In this document: one piece after another, positions 1 to 8,662 of the stretch
How the letters are laid out: the number at the start of each line of letters is the position of its first letter
Numbering within the stretch: the first letter of the stretch is position 1
Assembly (NCBI GenBank): GCA_903884235.1
Contig: CAISEB010000025.1
Location: forward strand, 1-64,000
Reading direction: 5' to 3'
Length of the DNA: 64,000 bases
Source: an uncultured Pseudomonadota bacterium
GTDB taxonomy: Bacteria; Pseudomonadota; Gammaproteobacteria; Steroidobacterales; Steroidobacteraceae
The notes under the pieces: generated by a model
What the model saw: the letters and a program-made list of their open reading frames with translations, nothing else
Database searches by the model: none
What the model was told of the DNA's origin: nothing
Translations under genes and position numbers: made by a program

Positions 1-225
1 GAGCTTGCAGCATCATGAATAACGATCCATCGACCGAAATGACGACCGCGACGGCAAAATACCCGCTCGCTCATTCGAAACATCGATGATCGAGGGCCTC
101 ATGACCGCTTCACACCCGCCCTTTTCAACAGCCTGCTAGGGCACGCTCGCGGCATCGGAGCGCACGGCCTTGCCCACCGGCAATGGCCGTGGCGTTCCGG
201 GATCACCCGCAGGAATGAGGCATCC

Positions 226-1137
226 ATGACGGCGATTGCCGGCGCGCAGCCATCACGACAGCACCTGGATTCCGTTGCCCTCCTCGCGGGGCTGCTCGCC
301 CCCGCCACCTGGGGCCTGACCGGCGTCTTCGTCCGGCTGCTGCACGGCCTTCCCACGCTGAGCATTGTCGCGGTACGGCTGGTGATCGCCGCTCTCGTCC
401 TGCTGCCGTGGGCCGTGCGTCGCCGACGCGCCTTCCCGGAGGTGTGGCGAAGCCCGCTGGCCGCCGCGATGGGCGCGTATTACATCTTTGCGACCGAGGC
501 ATTCGCGCGCGCGCCGGTGGTCGATGTGACGCTGCTGGTCGGGTCGGCGCCCGTGATCGCCATCGGCCTGGAGAGCCTTCGCGGTCTCCGTCCGGTTCGC
601 CAGCAGCTGGCCGGCGCCATCATCGCCGTCATCGGACTCGTCGTTTTCCTGCGCCCGGGCGGCGAGGTCAGCAACGAGCGTGCGTTCGGATATCTTTGCG
701 CAGTCGGCGCCGCGGCCGTGTCTGCCGCATACGCCGTGGGGCTTCGCGCCCGGACCCACGCAGTGCGGCCCCTGGATCCCCTCGCCTTGACGGTGATGGC
801 GTGCCTGATCGGGGCCGTCGCAAGCGTCCTGCTGATGGGTGGGAGCACGACGCACTGGGTGGTGCCTGCGCCGACCCCCGGGGAAGCGGCGTACCTGGCG
901 GTGCTGGGCGTCGTCTGCACGGCGGTTCCGACGCTGGCCTTCGGCGTCGCCTCGGCGAGGCTGCCTGCGGTATTGACGACGAGTCTCGGCCTGATGACGC
1001 CGCTGTTTGCCGCGTTGTTTGCGGCATTTCTGCTGCACGAGTGGCCCTCCCTCGCCGCAATCCCGGGCGCACTCATCGCAATCGTGGGGGTCGTGATGGT
1101 GCCGCGGTCACCCGCGCGTCCGTCGCCGCGCGCATGA
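226..1137 (+). CDS. EamA/DMT-family membrane transporter
   Basis: A 303-residue, strongly hydrophobic protein with about ten predicted membrane helices. They form two repeats of five, the normal architecture and length of drug/metabolite (EamA) exporters. The first repeat begins near residue 20 with the family-typical small-residue run LLAPATWGLTGVF. The second begins near residue 155. An ATG follows a GAATGAGGCATCC leader that gives a weak ribosome site. The protein probably exports an amino acid or other small metabolite across the inner membrane, but the substrate cannot be read from sequence. The gene stands alone; its neighbour is convergent. The 225 bases to its left contain nothing I can identify. 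Confidence 0.85.
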   Translation: MTAIAGAQPSRQHLDSVALLAGLLAPATWGLTGVFVRLLHGLPTLSIVAVRLVIAALVLLPWAVRRRRAFPEVWRSPLAAAMGAYYIFATEAFARAPVVDVTLLVGSAPVIAIGLESLRGLRPVRQQLAGAIIAVIGLVVFLRPGGEVSNERAFGYLCAVGAAAVSAAYAVGLRARTHAVRPLDPLALTVMACLIGAVASVLLMGGSTTHWVVPAPTPGEAAYLAVLGVVCTAVPTLAFGVASARLPAVLTTSLGLMTPLFAALFAAFLLHEWPSLAAIPGALIAIVGVVMVPRSPARPSPRA

Positions 1138-1304
1138 CGCCGTTCGAGGGCGGGGCCCAGCACCACGTCGCGTGATCCTGGGCGCCACGCCGCAGCCCAG
1201 CTTGCGCGCGGACGGCAGGTGCAGCAGGTCGATCGCGAGCAGAGGCCGCACTCGTCGACCGACTCGCCGCGACGAGGTGAGCGGTCGGAGCTCGGTGCGA
1301 GCGG

Positions 1305-2786
1305 CTACTCATCGGGAAATGCGCGATCGAACCCCGCCAGCCCGCGGGTCGCGAGCCATCGGAACGGCTCATTCGGAAAATAGGGCGGATGCCGGTTGAG
1401 GAAGGGAAGCCATTGCCAGTGGTCGTCCCGCCCAAGGACGAGGTCGGCCAAGACCCGCCCAAACACCGAGGTCAGGTTCAGCCCATGCCCGGAGTAGCCG
1501 ATCGCGTAGTACAGGTTCCGGTGTCGACCAAAGCGGCCGACCGCCGGGCTGGCATCGCGCGAGTAGTCGACGGCGCCCGCCCAGGTGCGCTCGAAGGCGA
1601 TGGCGCCGAGCGCGGGATAGATGCGACCCAGTTCGCGCGCGAGCGCGGCGACGCTCGCCGCGGGGGGTGGCTGGGGCGTGGCGCCATTGTTGAACACATA
1701 GCCGATCGGACCGCCGCCGATCCGCAGCCGGCCGTCGCGGGTCGGCCCGAGGTAGTACACCTCGAGCCGGCTGTCGTTGAACGGAATCCCCGTCGGACCG
1801 CCGATGCCGGCCAGCAGGTCGGCGGGTTGCGGCGCGGTGATCCCGACGTATTCGACGATGCTCGCATAGTCGTTCTGCAGGTAGCCGAGGCGCGAGCTGT
1901 AGGCGTTGGTGCCGAGGACCACGGCCGGCGCGCGCACCTTCAGGCCCGCACCCGCCGTGAGGGTGACGACGTGATCCTCGGCGACCGCGTGGACCGGCGT
2001 GTTCTCGTAGATCTCGACGCCGACGGCCTTGGCTGCAGCCTTGAAGAGCGCGACGAGCTTCCCTGGATGCAGCTGGCCGCACGCGGGATCGAATAGCGCA
2101 CCGGCGTAGTGGCGGGTCCCGAGGCGGGCCGCCACCTCGTCCGCCGTCCAGAACTCGAGCGGGATCCCGTGCTCGGTGAGGCGACGCGCCAGGGCACGTG
2201 CGTCGCCGACTTGGCTTGCATCGTTGAGCGTCTGTGCCGCACCGCGGGTTTCCAGCTCGATGTCCTGCCCGAAGCGCGCGGCGAGCGCGCGCAAGCGCCC
2301 GATATTGTCGACCGTGAGATCGTAGATGCGGCGGTCGAGTTCCGGCTGCTCGGACGCGATCATCCAGCGATCGGCGGTCGAGGCGAGCAGCATCGCGCCA
2401 TTCCTCGCCGACGCGCCGTTGCCGCAGGCCCGGGCCTCGAGGAGCGCGACCCGTCGGCTGGGATCCATCGTGCGCAGGTAGTACGCGGTCGCAAGCCCGG
2501 TGAGGCCACCCCCGATGATCGCGACGTCGACGTCGATCGAGGCCTGCAGCGCCGGCCCGGCCGCGGGCAGCGCCGCGACCCAGTAGCTGTCGTTGAGATC
2601 GACAGGCGCCGTCTGCGGCCAGAGCGCTGGCGCGATCGCGTTCAACGTGATCGCACCCGCAGCGGTCCCGAGCGTCGCGAGCCCGGCGCTGCGCAGCACC
2701 CGACGCCGAGACCACCTCGCCCTTGGCTCCGAATCAGTCACGACAAGCCCCCTGGCGGTTTCATCGATCTGGCCGCGGGCATTCAT
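1305..2786 (-). CDS. Tat-exported FAD-dependent oxidoreductase (DAO family)
   Basis: A 493-residue protein. Residues 25-55 form a twin-arginine signal (SRRRVLRSAG followed by a hydrophobic run), so the enzyme is probably exported folded with FAD bound. A Rossmann dinucleotide motif GGGLTGLATAYYL begins near residue 92, followed by the GNGASARNGA element seen in glycine/gamma-glutamylputrescine-type amine oxidases. The C-terminal part carries the GYSGHGLNLT element common in DAO-family enzymes, which closes the FAD site. By family it should oxidise a secondary amine or amino acid with O2 or an electron carrier; the substrate is unknown. Stop near 1305; the start ATG at 2786 is supported by the complete Tat signal. 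It is transcribed alone, downstream of the sigma-factor operon in the same direction. Confidence 0.82.
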   Translation of the reverse strand: MNARGQIDETARGLVVTDSEPRARWSRRRVLRSAGLATLGTAAGAITLNAIAPALWPQTAPVDLNDSYWVAALPAAGPALQASIDVDVAIIGGGLTGLATAYYLRTMDPSRRVALLEARACGNGASARNGAMLLASTADRWMIASEQPELDRRIYDLTVDNIGRLRALAARFGQDIELETRGAAQTLNDASQVGDARALARRLTEHGIPLEFWTADEVAARLGTRHYAGALFDPACGQLHPGKLVALFKAAAKAVGVEIYENTPVHAVAEDHVVTLTAGAGLKVRAPAVVLGTNAYSSRLGYLQNDYASIVEYVGITAPQPADLLAGIGGPTGIPFNDSRLEVYYLGPTRDGRLRIGGGPIGYVFNNGATPQPPPAASVAALARELGRIYPALGAIAFERTWAGAVDYSRDASPAVGRFGRHRNLYYAIGYSGHGLNLTSVFGRVLADLVLGRDDHWQWLPFLNRHPPYFPNEPFRWLATRGLAGFDRAFPDE

Positions 2787-2944
2787 TGTCCGCCAAGTTC
2801 CAGCGGCAGCATAGCCACGGGCAGAGGGCCGCGCGGGTCAGCGTGCGCAAGCGCCGAACGGCGAGCCGGCCGCCACTCGCAGTCCGCGTTGCCGGGCACG
2901 CCGGGACCCATGTGCCGACCACACAGGCCGCGCCCGCGTCCGTG

Positions 2945-2965
2945 GCCGTGGCCGACGGCCACGGC
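2945..2965 (-). terminator. GC-rich intergenic hairpin, possible terminator
   Basis: A perfect 9-bp stem, GCCGTGGCC paired with GGCCACGGC around a 3-nt loop, lies just past the stop of the sigma-operon membrane protein. There is no T-tract on either side, so it may only help termination or stabilise the 3' end. Confidence 0.35.
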
Positions 2966-2990
2966 GCGATCGGGCACGGCTCAACGCGCA

Positions 2991-3560
2991 TCAGGCGTCG
3001 TCGGGCGAGCCGGCCAACGCATCCAGCATGTCGATCCGTCGCTGCAGCAGGGCCGCGCCCCGGCGATTGATCCAGGCAATGAAGCCGAGCACCGCCAGCA
3101 TCATCAGGTCGACGAACAACGCCAACCGTCGCGGCGAGCCACCCTGCACGCCGCACATGAAGACCAACAGACCCGGCAGCAGCGGACCGATGTACCAGAA
3201 CCAGACTCCACGCAAAGCATCGCGCTGGCGTGACAGTTCCCTGCGCTGGAACCGCAGTCCGTCGGCGCCGAAATCCTCGGGCAGGACGCGTGCGCCGGCA
3301 CGCCGGTGAACCTGCCACATCACGAAGAGCGTGCCGAGGATGACGAGCGCGGCGCCGAGCCGGATCACCCAGTCCGGGAAGTACCAGAGATAGAAGGCGA
3401 AACAGGGGATCACGATGGCGCCGCCCAGATATTCGCCGAGATTCCGCCGAGCGACCTTGCGCTGGAGCGCCGCGGCCTCGACGCGCAAGTCCGCGGGCGC
3501 CAACTGCGGCAGCGCCGCGGGCTGCGATTGCCAGGCCTTCTTGATCTCGACCTCGCTCAT
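2991..3560 (-). CDS. Four-helix membrane protein partner of the ECF sigma factor
   Basis: A 189-residue protein starting at ATG 3560 (MSEVEIKK). Four hydrophobic segments lie near residues 48-62, 66-84, 119-135 and 146-164, with a soluble N-terminus and a short loop of basic residues between pairs. The start lies 4 nt after the sigma-factor stop. Its Shine-Dalgarno GGAG is embedded in the last sigma codons, so translation is probably coupled. Position directly behind an ECF sigma gene suggests an anti-sigma role, but the N-terminus lacks the HxxxCxxC zinc anti-sigma motif and I recognise no named family. Function is therefore inferred from context only. Confidence 0.7.
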   Translation of the reverse strand: MSEVEIKKAWQSQPAALPQLAPADLRVEAAALQRKVARRNLGEYLGGAIVIPCFAFYLWYFPDWVIRLGAALVILGTLFVMWQVHRRAGARVLPEDFGADGLRFQRRELSRQRDALRGVWFWYIGPLLPGLLVFMCGVQGGSPRRLALFVDLMMLAVLGFIAWINRRGAALLQRRIDMLDALAGSPDDA

Positions 3561-3564
3561 GGCG

Positions 3565-4092
3565 CTAGCTCCGATAGCCAAGTTGGGCGGCCAGCAGAGA
3601 CTTGATGCGATGGATCTTCGTGGCCACGTTTCGAGCTGACAGTCCGGTGATCTCGCCAATGGCCGGCGCGCCGACGTCCTCCAGGTAGAGCAGCATGACT
3701 TCGCGATCCAGTGGGCGCAGTCGGTGCACCAGGGCGAAGATGCGCTCCAGGTCCATGCTGCCTTCCACTCGCCCGGGGTCGGCGTGCTCGTCGGGCATCA
3801 GCGCCGCGGCCTCGAGGTCGAGGCATTGCCGGTCCACCTGCCGCAGCCGGCGACCCACGTGGGATGCGCCGACGTTGTGGGCCACCCGGTACACCCAGGT
3901 GCGCAGCGAGCAGTCGCCCCGGTAGCCTGCGAGGCTCTGCCAGATCGCCAGCAGCAGCTCCTGCTGCAGCTCCTCGCAGCGCGCGGTGTCACGCTCGTAC
4001 CCGCGCATGAAACGCGCGAGTTCCCCTGCGTGGCTACGCGTGACCTCCTCGTACAGTTCGTGTTGGCGGTCGGGTTGGACTGGGGGCTTCAT
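3565..4092 (-). CDS. ECF-type RNA polymerase sigma factor
   Basis: A 175-residue sigma-70 family protein with only regions 2 and 4, the length and layout of extracytoplasmic-function sigma factors. Region 2 (residues about 20-90) contains the core-binding/-10 stretch ending RTWVYRVAHN. Region 4 (about 115-170) has a helix-turn-helix ending IGEITGLSARNVATKIHRIK. It directs RNA polymerase to a small regulon. The gene is first in a two-gene operon with a membrane protein 4 nt downstream. A TGTAAG element about 60 bases upstream suggests autoregulation. The signal it answers is not evident. Confidence 0.9.
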   Translation of the reverse strand: MKPPVQPDRQHELYEEVTRSHAGELARFMRGYERDTARCEELQQELLLAIWQSLAGYRGDCSLRTWVYRVAHNVGASHVGRRLRQVDRQCLDLEAAALMPDEHADPGRVEGSMDLERIFALVHRLRPLDREVMLLYLEDVGAPAIGEITGLSARNVATKIHRIKSLLAAQLGYRS

Positions 4093-4123
4093 GGATATCG
4101 GGCCTGGCGCTGCCTCTCATCCT

Positions 4124-4153
4124 GACAGTCACGTCCGGCGGAAAAGTCTTACA
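4124..4153 (-). promoter_or_regulatory. Putative ECF-type promoter of the sigma-factor operon
   Basis: On the minus strand TGTAAG (4153-4148) is followed 18 nt later by ACTGTC (4129-4124), 32 bases before the sigma start. The GTAA-type -35 plus GTC-type -10 resembles ECF-dependent promoters and would fit autoregulation. It is inferred from position and pattern only. The rest of the roughly 330-nt gap to 4421 shows no gene. Confidence 0.35.
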
Positions 4154-4421
4154 CGGGCGTCGCGGGGCGACCGGGCCGGCATGGCTCGAGATGGGCCGGA
4201 CGGCGGGGCTCGATTGCATCATTGATATCCAGCCATGGGCTGAGAATCAAACGGTCGCGATCATCGCCCTGTGCGCCGTGGGATGTTCCTGTACTCGACA
4301 CCCGAGTCCGACCCAAGGCCGGCCAGAGCCTCGACAGGGGAAGACGATTGACCGGGCCTCTGGTCGGGAGCACCCGGCTCTCAATGACGCGGCGCCGGAA
4401 CAACCGCGCGACAGGCGCCAC

Positions 4422-5177
4422 TCATTTCAGGAGCATTTCCGGCGTGTAGGCATCGGCAGGATCGTCGTTCACCCAATCTCCATGCCGATCAATGTGCGTG
4501 GGCTTGGACCAGTTCACCAGCAGCGCCTGCGCGAAATTGTTCACGACGGCCACGTACCGCTTCTGTTGGGGTGATCTGGCGATCAGCGCTGCGTCCTTGG
4601 CGAAGGTGTCGTAGAGGCGAAAGAGGTTGTGCTGGCTCTCCCGGTCAAAGCAGTACGCTTCGTAGTGCATGCGGATCCCGAACCAGCTTAGCTCGCCCAC
4701 GGGGTAACTGCTGTCCGTCGGCGCGAACCATTCGTCCGGGGTACCGGTGAAGGGTTTCAGGCGTAGCACGCCCTCGGCGTCTCCACGGCGGAAGCCGGGC
4801 ACATAGTTGAACTTGTAGGCGGCATAGCGATGGTAGCGCCCGTAGTAGATCAAGTTCCTGGGTGCGAATGCACCAGCCCACGAAGCCACGCGGTAGCGCC
4901 CTTTGGCATCCGTCACTGCGGTTTCCACGTGCAGGCACTCGCGGTCGGCCTCGACGAAGTTGGTATGCATGGCTTGCCACTCGACCACCACCACTGCGCC
5001 GGCGATGGGCTGGTTCGTGACTTCGTCAAGCACCTGCCCGCTGGTCCCGGCGTGTGCCGCGCCGGCCAACAGCGTCGACAGGACGCCTGCCAGGGCACCG
5101 CCCCGCTTCCATGCGAAAGCGGGACGCAAGCCGGTGGCTGCGCGTGATCGCGTGGCGTGTTGCAGGTGCCGTCGCAC
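4422..5177 (-). CDS. Secreted protein with carboxypeptidase-regulatory-like domain
   Basis: A 251-residue protein with a basic N-terminus and hydrophobic run ending LLAGAAHAG (cleavage near residue 43). A beta-sandwich segment follows, beginning GTSGQVLDEVTNQPIAGAVVVVEW and later YRVASW; this is the signature of carboxypeptidase-regulatory-like or Ig-like periplasmic domains. The C-terminal half is rich in aromatic residues and includes one short potentially paired Cys. I do not recognise the C-terminal half. It is probably periplasmic or outer-membrane associated and without an obvious catalytic site. It is transcribed alone; a start further inside the signal peptide is possible. Confidence 0.65.
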   Translation of the reverse strand: MRRHLQHATRSRAATGLRPAFAWKRGGALAGVLSTLLAGAAHAGTSGQVLDEVTNQPIAGAVVVVEWQAMHTNFVEADRECLHVETAVTDAKGRYRVASWAGAFAPRNLIYYGRYHRYAAYKFNYVPGFRRGDAEGVLRLKPFTGTPDEWFAPTDSSYPVGELSWFGIRMHYEAYCFDRESQHNLFRLYDTFAKDAALIARSPQQKRYVAVVNNFAQALLVNWSKPTHIDRHGDWVNDDPADAYTPEMLLK

Positions 5178-5429
5178 TTCAGTCCTCCAGGAGCGGTTGC
5201 GTCAACCCCGACTCCGGACCGGCGCCCGATCGGCGGGGTTCCGAAGCGTCAGTGTCCGGTGATGGGCTGCACGGCACGCCCCTCGAGCAGGCGGTCGCCT
5301 CGAATTTCCCGGCTGCCGTCATCCGCCTCACCCCCGGCCATTCAAGGTCGTGAGCGCCTGCGGACCCCGACGCTTCCGCTGGCGGACAATCCATCGCGCT
5401 CGTCGGTCGGCGCACGGCCGCGCGCACGA

Positions 5430-5840
5430 TCAGCGGGCGGCTCGATAGGCCGCGGCCAACGTGCCTGCCAGCACCGCCGAGACGACGGCGGGCAGCGGAA
5501 ACAGGAAGCGCCACGCGATGACGCCGGCAACGAGGGTCGCGATGCCCACGGCAAGGATCATCGGTCGCAGGCTCTGCGGGGCAGTCTTGGCGATCCCGGC
5601 GAATTGCCACAGGAGAATTGACTGCATCAGGAGGAGCGCGGAGAGCGAGTATCCAAACCCCAGATAGAAATCCAGATAGCTGCGGGTGACATGCATCGTG
5701 TCGAAGCGGACCGATCTCATCGACTGCAAGACTGGGTTATCTCCCATGGGAGACCAGTACTTCAACCCTCCGAGGGTGTGCCCCGCAGAAAAAAGGAGAG
5801 AAATGACGGCAGACACGCGAAGCCAGATCGTCGTTGTCAC
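5430..5840 (-). CDS. Small four-helix inner-membrane protein
   Basis: A 136-residue hydrophobic protein with four predicted helices (about residues 5-20, 56-74, 86-104 and 108-128). The loop YWSPMGDNPVLQSMRSVRF precedes a conserved-looking MHVTRSYLDFYLGFGYS segment. I choose GTG 5840 because GGAGGGG lies 3-5 bases upstream; an in-frame start at 5870 would add ten residues. This length and layout match small uncharacterised membrane proteins common in proteobacteria. No function can be assigned. It is divergent from the cytochrome gene at 6209. Confidence 0.62.
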   Translation of the reverse strand: MTTTIWLRVSAVISLLFSAGHTLGGLKYWSPMGDNPVLQSMRSVRFDTMHVTRSYLDFYLGFGYSLSALLLMQSILLWQFAGIAKTAPQSLRPMILAVGIATLVAGVIAWRFLFPLPAVVSAVLAGTLAAAYRAAR

Positions 5841-6208
5841 GGCCCCTCCCGAGTAGATACCTGCAACCACGTCCCAATGGCGTTGAGACTACTGTCCGGC
5901 TTCTTCGGCGCCAGTGCAAGTGTCGCCGGCGGGCACGCATTCGGTGCCAAGGTCTCTTTGAGTGGGTCACGTGTGGCACCGATTCTGGCCTCAGAGACCC
6001 GATGATCATTGCGCCCGCCGGGTGCGACGCGGCAGGCCGCGCGTGATCCGCGTGTGCGCGACACCATCCCCATGCGCCACCGCCACGTCACGCCTTCTGG
6101 AGCGTCACTGCCTTCGAGGCGCCACTTTTCGCCGGCGCTTTGGCGTGCCGCATTGGCTCCGGCCGAAGTAGTATTCGGCACGGTGTTCAGCGCAATCGGA
6201 AACCGGGG
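5841..6208. other. Divergent intergenic region with short inverted repeat
   Basis: 368 bases between divergent genes. The only structure I see is a 6-bp inverted repeat, GCCGAA/TTCGGC with a 6-nt spacer at 6162-6179, about 30 bases upstream of the cytochrome start. It is a candidate operator. No small gene with a credible ribosome site was found. Confidence 0.3.
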
Positions 6209-7327
6209 ATGACGATCATGTGGCGAGCTCTGCCGTTCGTATTGCTGTGGATGGGCACGTGGACGTGCGTGCTGGGTGCCGAGACATCGCCCCGGCCGCC
6301 GCCGGAATCGCGCTCGCCCGATGACCCGTCAGCCAAGGCCCCGGACGCGCTCGCGGACATGCCGATGTGGGCCTATGGGATCACGACGCTGCCCCATCCC
6401 GGCGACACCGCCACGCCGCAAGGCTGGGGACGGCAGTTCAATCCGGCGATCGATCGTGACGAGCAGCTCAAGCCGGTCCTACATGTCGCCGGCAGCGCCC
6501 GGAACTACGCGCGCATCGACCTCACTGACTGGGCGAATGCGGTCGACTGGTTTCCGGACGAACACGCGCCGATGCCCGATGTCGTGCAGCACGGCTCGGC
6601 GGCGCTCCGCGAGAAGAAGCGCGCCTGCGCAATCTGCTACCGCGTCAACGGCGGCGGACGGCCAGAGAACGCACCCGTAGCCGGGCTGCCGGTCGAGTAT
6701 TTCCTGCGCCAGCTCGAGGACTTTCGCAGCGGCCGGCGGCGTTCGAGCGATCCGCGCAAGCCGAATGTTCCGACCATGATCGGAATCGCGCAGGCGATCA
6801 GCTCCGACGAGGCGCTCGCAGCGGCCGAGTACTACGCCGCGCAATCGGGCGCGCCGCGCATCCGCATCGTCGAGAGCGACCGCGCGCCGCCGCTCCGGCT
6901 GCACGGGAACCTGTTCGTCGCCACGAGCAGTGAGCGCACCGAAGTCCTCACCGACCGCATCGCCGAAGTGCTCGACGGCGAGCAAGAAAAGTTCAACGAC
7001 GATCCGCACGTCGGCTACATGGCTTACGTGCCGCGCGGCAGCATTGAGCGCGGACGGGCGCTGTCGACCGCGGGCTCCACAAGCGCGCAGGCTGTGGCAC
7101 CGGCGGCGGCGCAATCCTGCACCGCATGCCACGGCGCCGACCTGCACGGACTCGACCCCGCGCCGCCGCTCGCCGGCCGCTCGCCGAGTTATCTGGTGCG
7201 TCAGCTCTACGACTTCAAGACCGGTGCGCGCGATGGCGGCCTCGCGCCGCTGATGAAACCGATCGCCAGCCGCCTGAGCACGCGACAGATGACCGACATC
7301 GCGGCGTATATCGCCTCGCTGCCGTGA
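6209..7327 (+). CDS. Secreted c-type cytochrome, two domains, first haem motif altered (CxxCY)
   Basis: A 372-residue protein with signal peptide (residues 1-23) followed by two class I cytochrome c-like domains, as in cytochrome c4/c553-type carriers. The second domain has a normal haem site CTACH at 304-308 and a methionine candidate at M349 (LAPLMKPIA). The first has CAICY at 140-144. Both cysteines are present but the axial histidine is replaced by tyrosine (codon TAC), although its methionine candidate M190 (VPTMIG) remains. The protein should shuttle electrons in the periplasm, probably with one normal haem and one altered or absent haem. ATG 6209 is chosen because it gives a clean signal peptide. 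A longer in-frame start at 6140 lacks one. Confidence 0.8.
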   Translation: MTIMWRALPFVLLWMGTWTCVLGAETSPRPPPESRSPDDPSAKAPDALADMPMWAYGITTLPHPGDTATPQGWGRQFNPAIDRDEQLKPVLHVAGSARNYARIDLTDWANAVDWFPDEHAPMPDVVQHGSAALREKKRACAICYRVNGGGRPENAPVAGLPVEYFLRQLEDFRSGRRRSSDPRKPNVPTMIGIAQAISSDEALAAAEYYAAQSGAPRIRIVESDRAPPLRLHGNLFVATSSERTEVLTDRIAEVLDGEQEKFNDDPHVGYMAYVPRGSIERGRALSTAGSTSAQAVAPAAAQSCTACHGADLHGLDPAPPLAGRSPSYLVRQLYDFKTGARDGGLAPLMKPIASRLSTRQMTDIAAYIASLP

Positions 7328-7530
7328 CGCTGTGAGGGCCAATGGCGCGTCGGCTCCAAGACATCATCGGTCAATCCACGGAATGACCTAGTGACGGAGC
7401 CGGTACGGCAATGAGCGAACTTGCCGGCGATTCACCCCGTCAGTATCGGCGCGCCGTTGCCGTAAGGCCGCCGCTCGTCACGGCGGGCGGGCTCGCCGCC
7501 AACGGGATGCCCTGACGCGCCACGAGATCG

Positions 7531-8004
7531 TTACTCTTTCCTGTTCGCGTCCGCCAGCCTTCGCGGTCGCTGCTTCTTTGATACAGATTTGATGACCAAC
7601 GCATGACGACATTCAGTCGCAATCGGCGTTTTCGCCCGAACCAGGGCCTCATCGATGAGAGCCCGGACCTCAGGTCGGGCAAGCACTCCGACATTCTCCA
7701 GGCGAACATTCCGTACGACGTTTCCACTTCCACGCAAGATGCCCTGCGGGTCGGGCAACGCTGCGCCCTGCAGAAAGCAGAGAGCCAGGCCTTTTGCCTG
7801 AGCGGCCAGCGAAAAGATTGCATCGCCTGCCTTCTCGTTTGGCCCGTAGCCAATTACCAGAAAATTGTAATTGTCGTATACGAGCTCCACTGCTCGGGGC
7901 AATCGCTTGCGCATTTTCGCGCGCGCGGAGCGAATGAGCGTCGCCATTTCCGGGGAGAATTTCGCCACAAGGCCGGCGAGCTGCTGTTCAGGCGTTTGAA
8001 CCAT
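7531..8004 (-). CDS. DUF1801 (YdhG-like) family protein
   Basis: A 157-residue soluble protein with the features of DUF1801: an early helix MATLIRSARAKMRKRLP, then VELVYDNYNFLVIGYGP and a hydrophobic strand region GLALCFLQGAALPDP. The C-terminus is very basic. No enzymatic role has been established for most members. ATG 8004 is chosen with GGAG 8 nt upstream; GTG 8013 is an alternative. The gene lies at the left side of the low-GC accessory region and has no operon partner. Confidence 0.75.
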   Translation of the reverse strand: MVQTPEQQLAGLVAKFSPEMATLIRSARAKMRKRLPRAVELVYDNYNFLVIGYGPNEKAGDAIFSLAAQAKGLALCFLQGAALPDPQGILRGSGNVVRNVRLENVGVLARPEVRALIDEALVRAKTPIATECRHALVIKSVSKKQRPRRLADANRKE

Positions 8005-8520
8005 GATTTGCACTCCGCAGGAGAGTCCAACATGACGGGTTGCCCACGCCGGGGAATTCTACTAGCGCGGCCAGCGAAAGCTCAAAGGTGTGTCGTTCCG
8101 GCGATGCACTATCCGGCCTCGGGCGGGACGCAGTCGCTGGCGCACTGAGCTCCATGCCGACGCGGGCATGGGCGCCGAGGAGCGCGGCCGCGTCCTCTGG
8201 GCCGGCATCGTCAAACCCTTTGCGGTACCGGCACGGCGAGACTCTGCTTTCGCCGGGTTGGCAAGCGTTGGCGGGGGAATGGTGGGGGCGACGGAAAGCG
8301 AATCCACCGCCGAGCGGGTACTCCCTGTCCGATATCAGGCAGGTGGGTGCGCAGCCGTTATCCGCTGCAATTGGCGTGTGAGCCGTCTGGACTGACGGGA
8401 TGCGGAATTGCCTGCGTTCGCGCGCACGCTCGGGGCGCGGCCGGAGTCGACCCGCTGTCGACGTTCGCGTCGCGACGGCGGTCCGCCGCCACGCCGCAAT
8501 TGCGGGTATTCGCCAAGGCC

Positions 8521-8615
8521 ATGAGGATATTCCTGTGATTGGCGCCGGCCCTGCCGGGCTAGCCGTCTCGGCCTCCTTGTGCCGCGAAGGGCTGAAACAG
8601 CTTGTTCGTATGGCC
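8521..8615 (+). pseudogene. Remnant of a flavin/NAD(P)-binding oxidoreductase N-terminus
   Basis: Within the 650-base gap 8005-8662, one plus frame reads DIPVIGAGPAGLAVSASL followed by CREGL. This is a canonical GxGxxG Rossmann fingerprint of flavoprotein monooxygenases, preceded by codons that make no sense as a protein and lost soon after. No full-length frame continues on either side. It is best read as a gene fragment left by deletion or rearrangement. The rest of the gap holds nothing I recognise. Confidence 0.35.
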
Positions 8616-8662
8616 TGGAGCCGACGATTCTCGGCATGCGCTTCGAAGCTGCCTGGCCGGCG

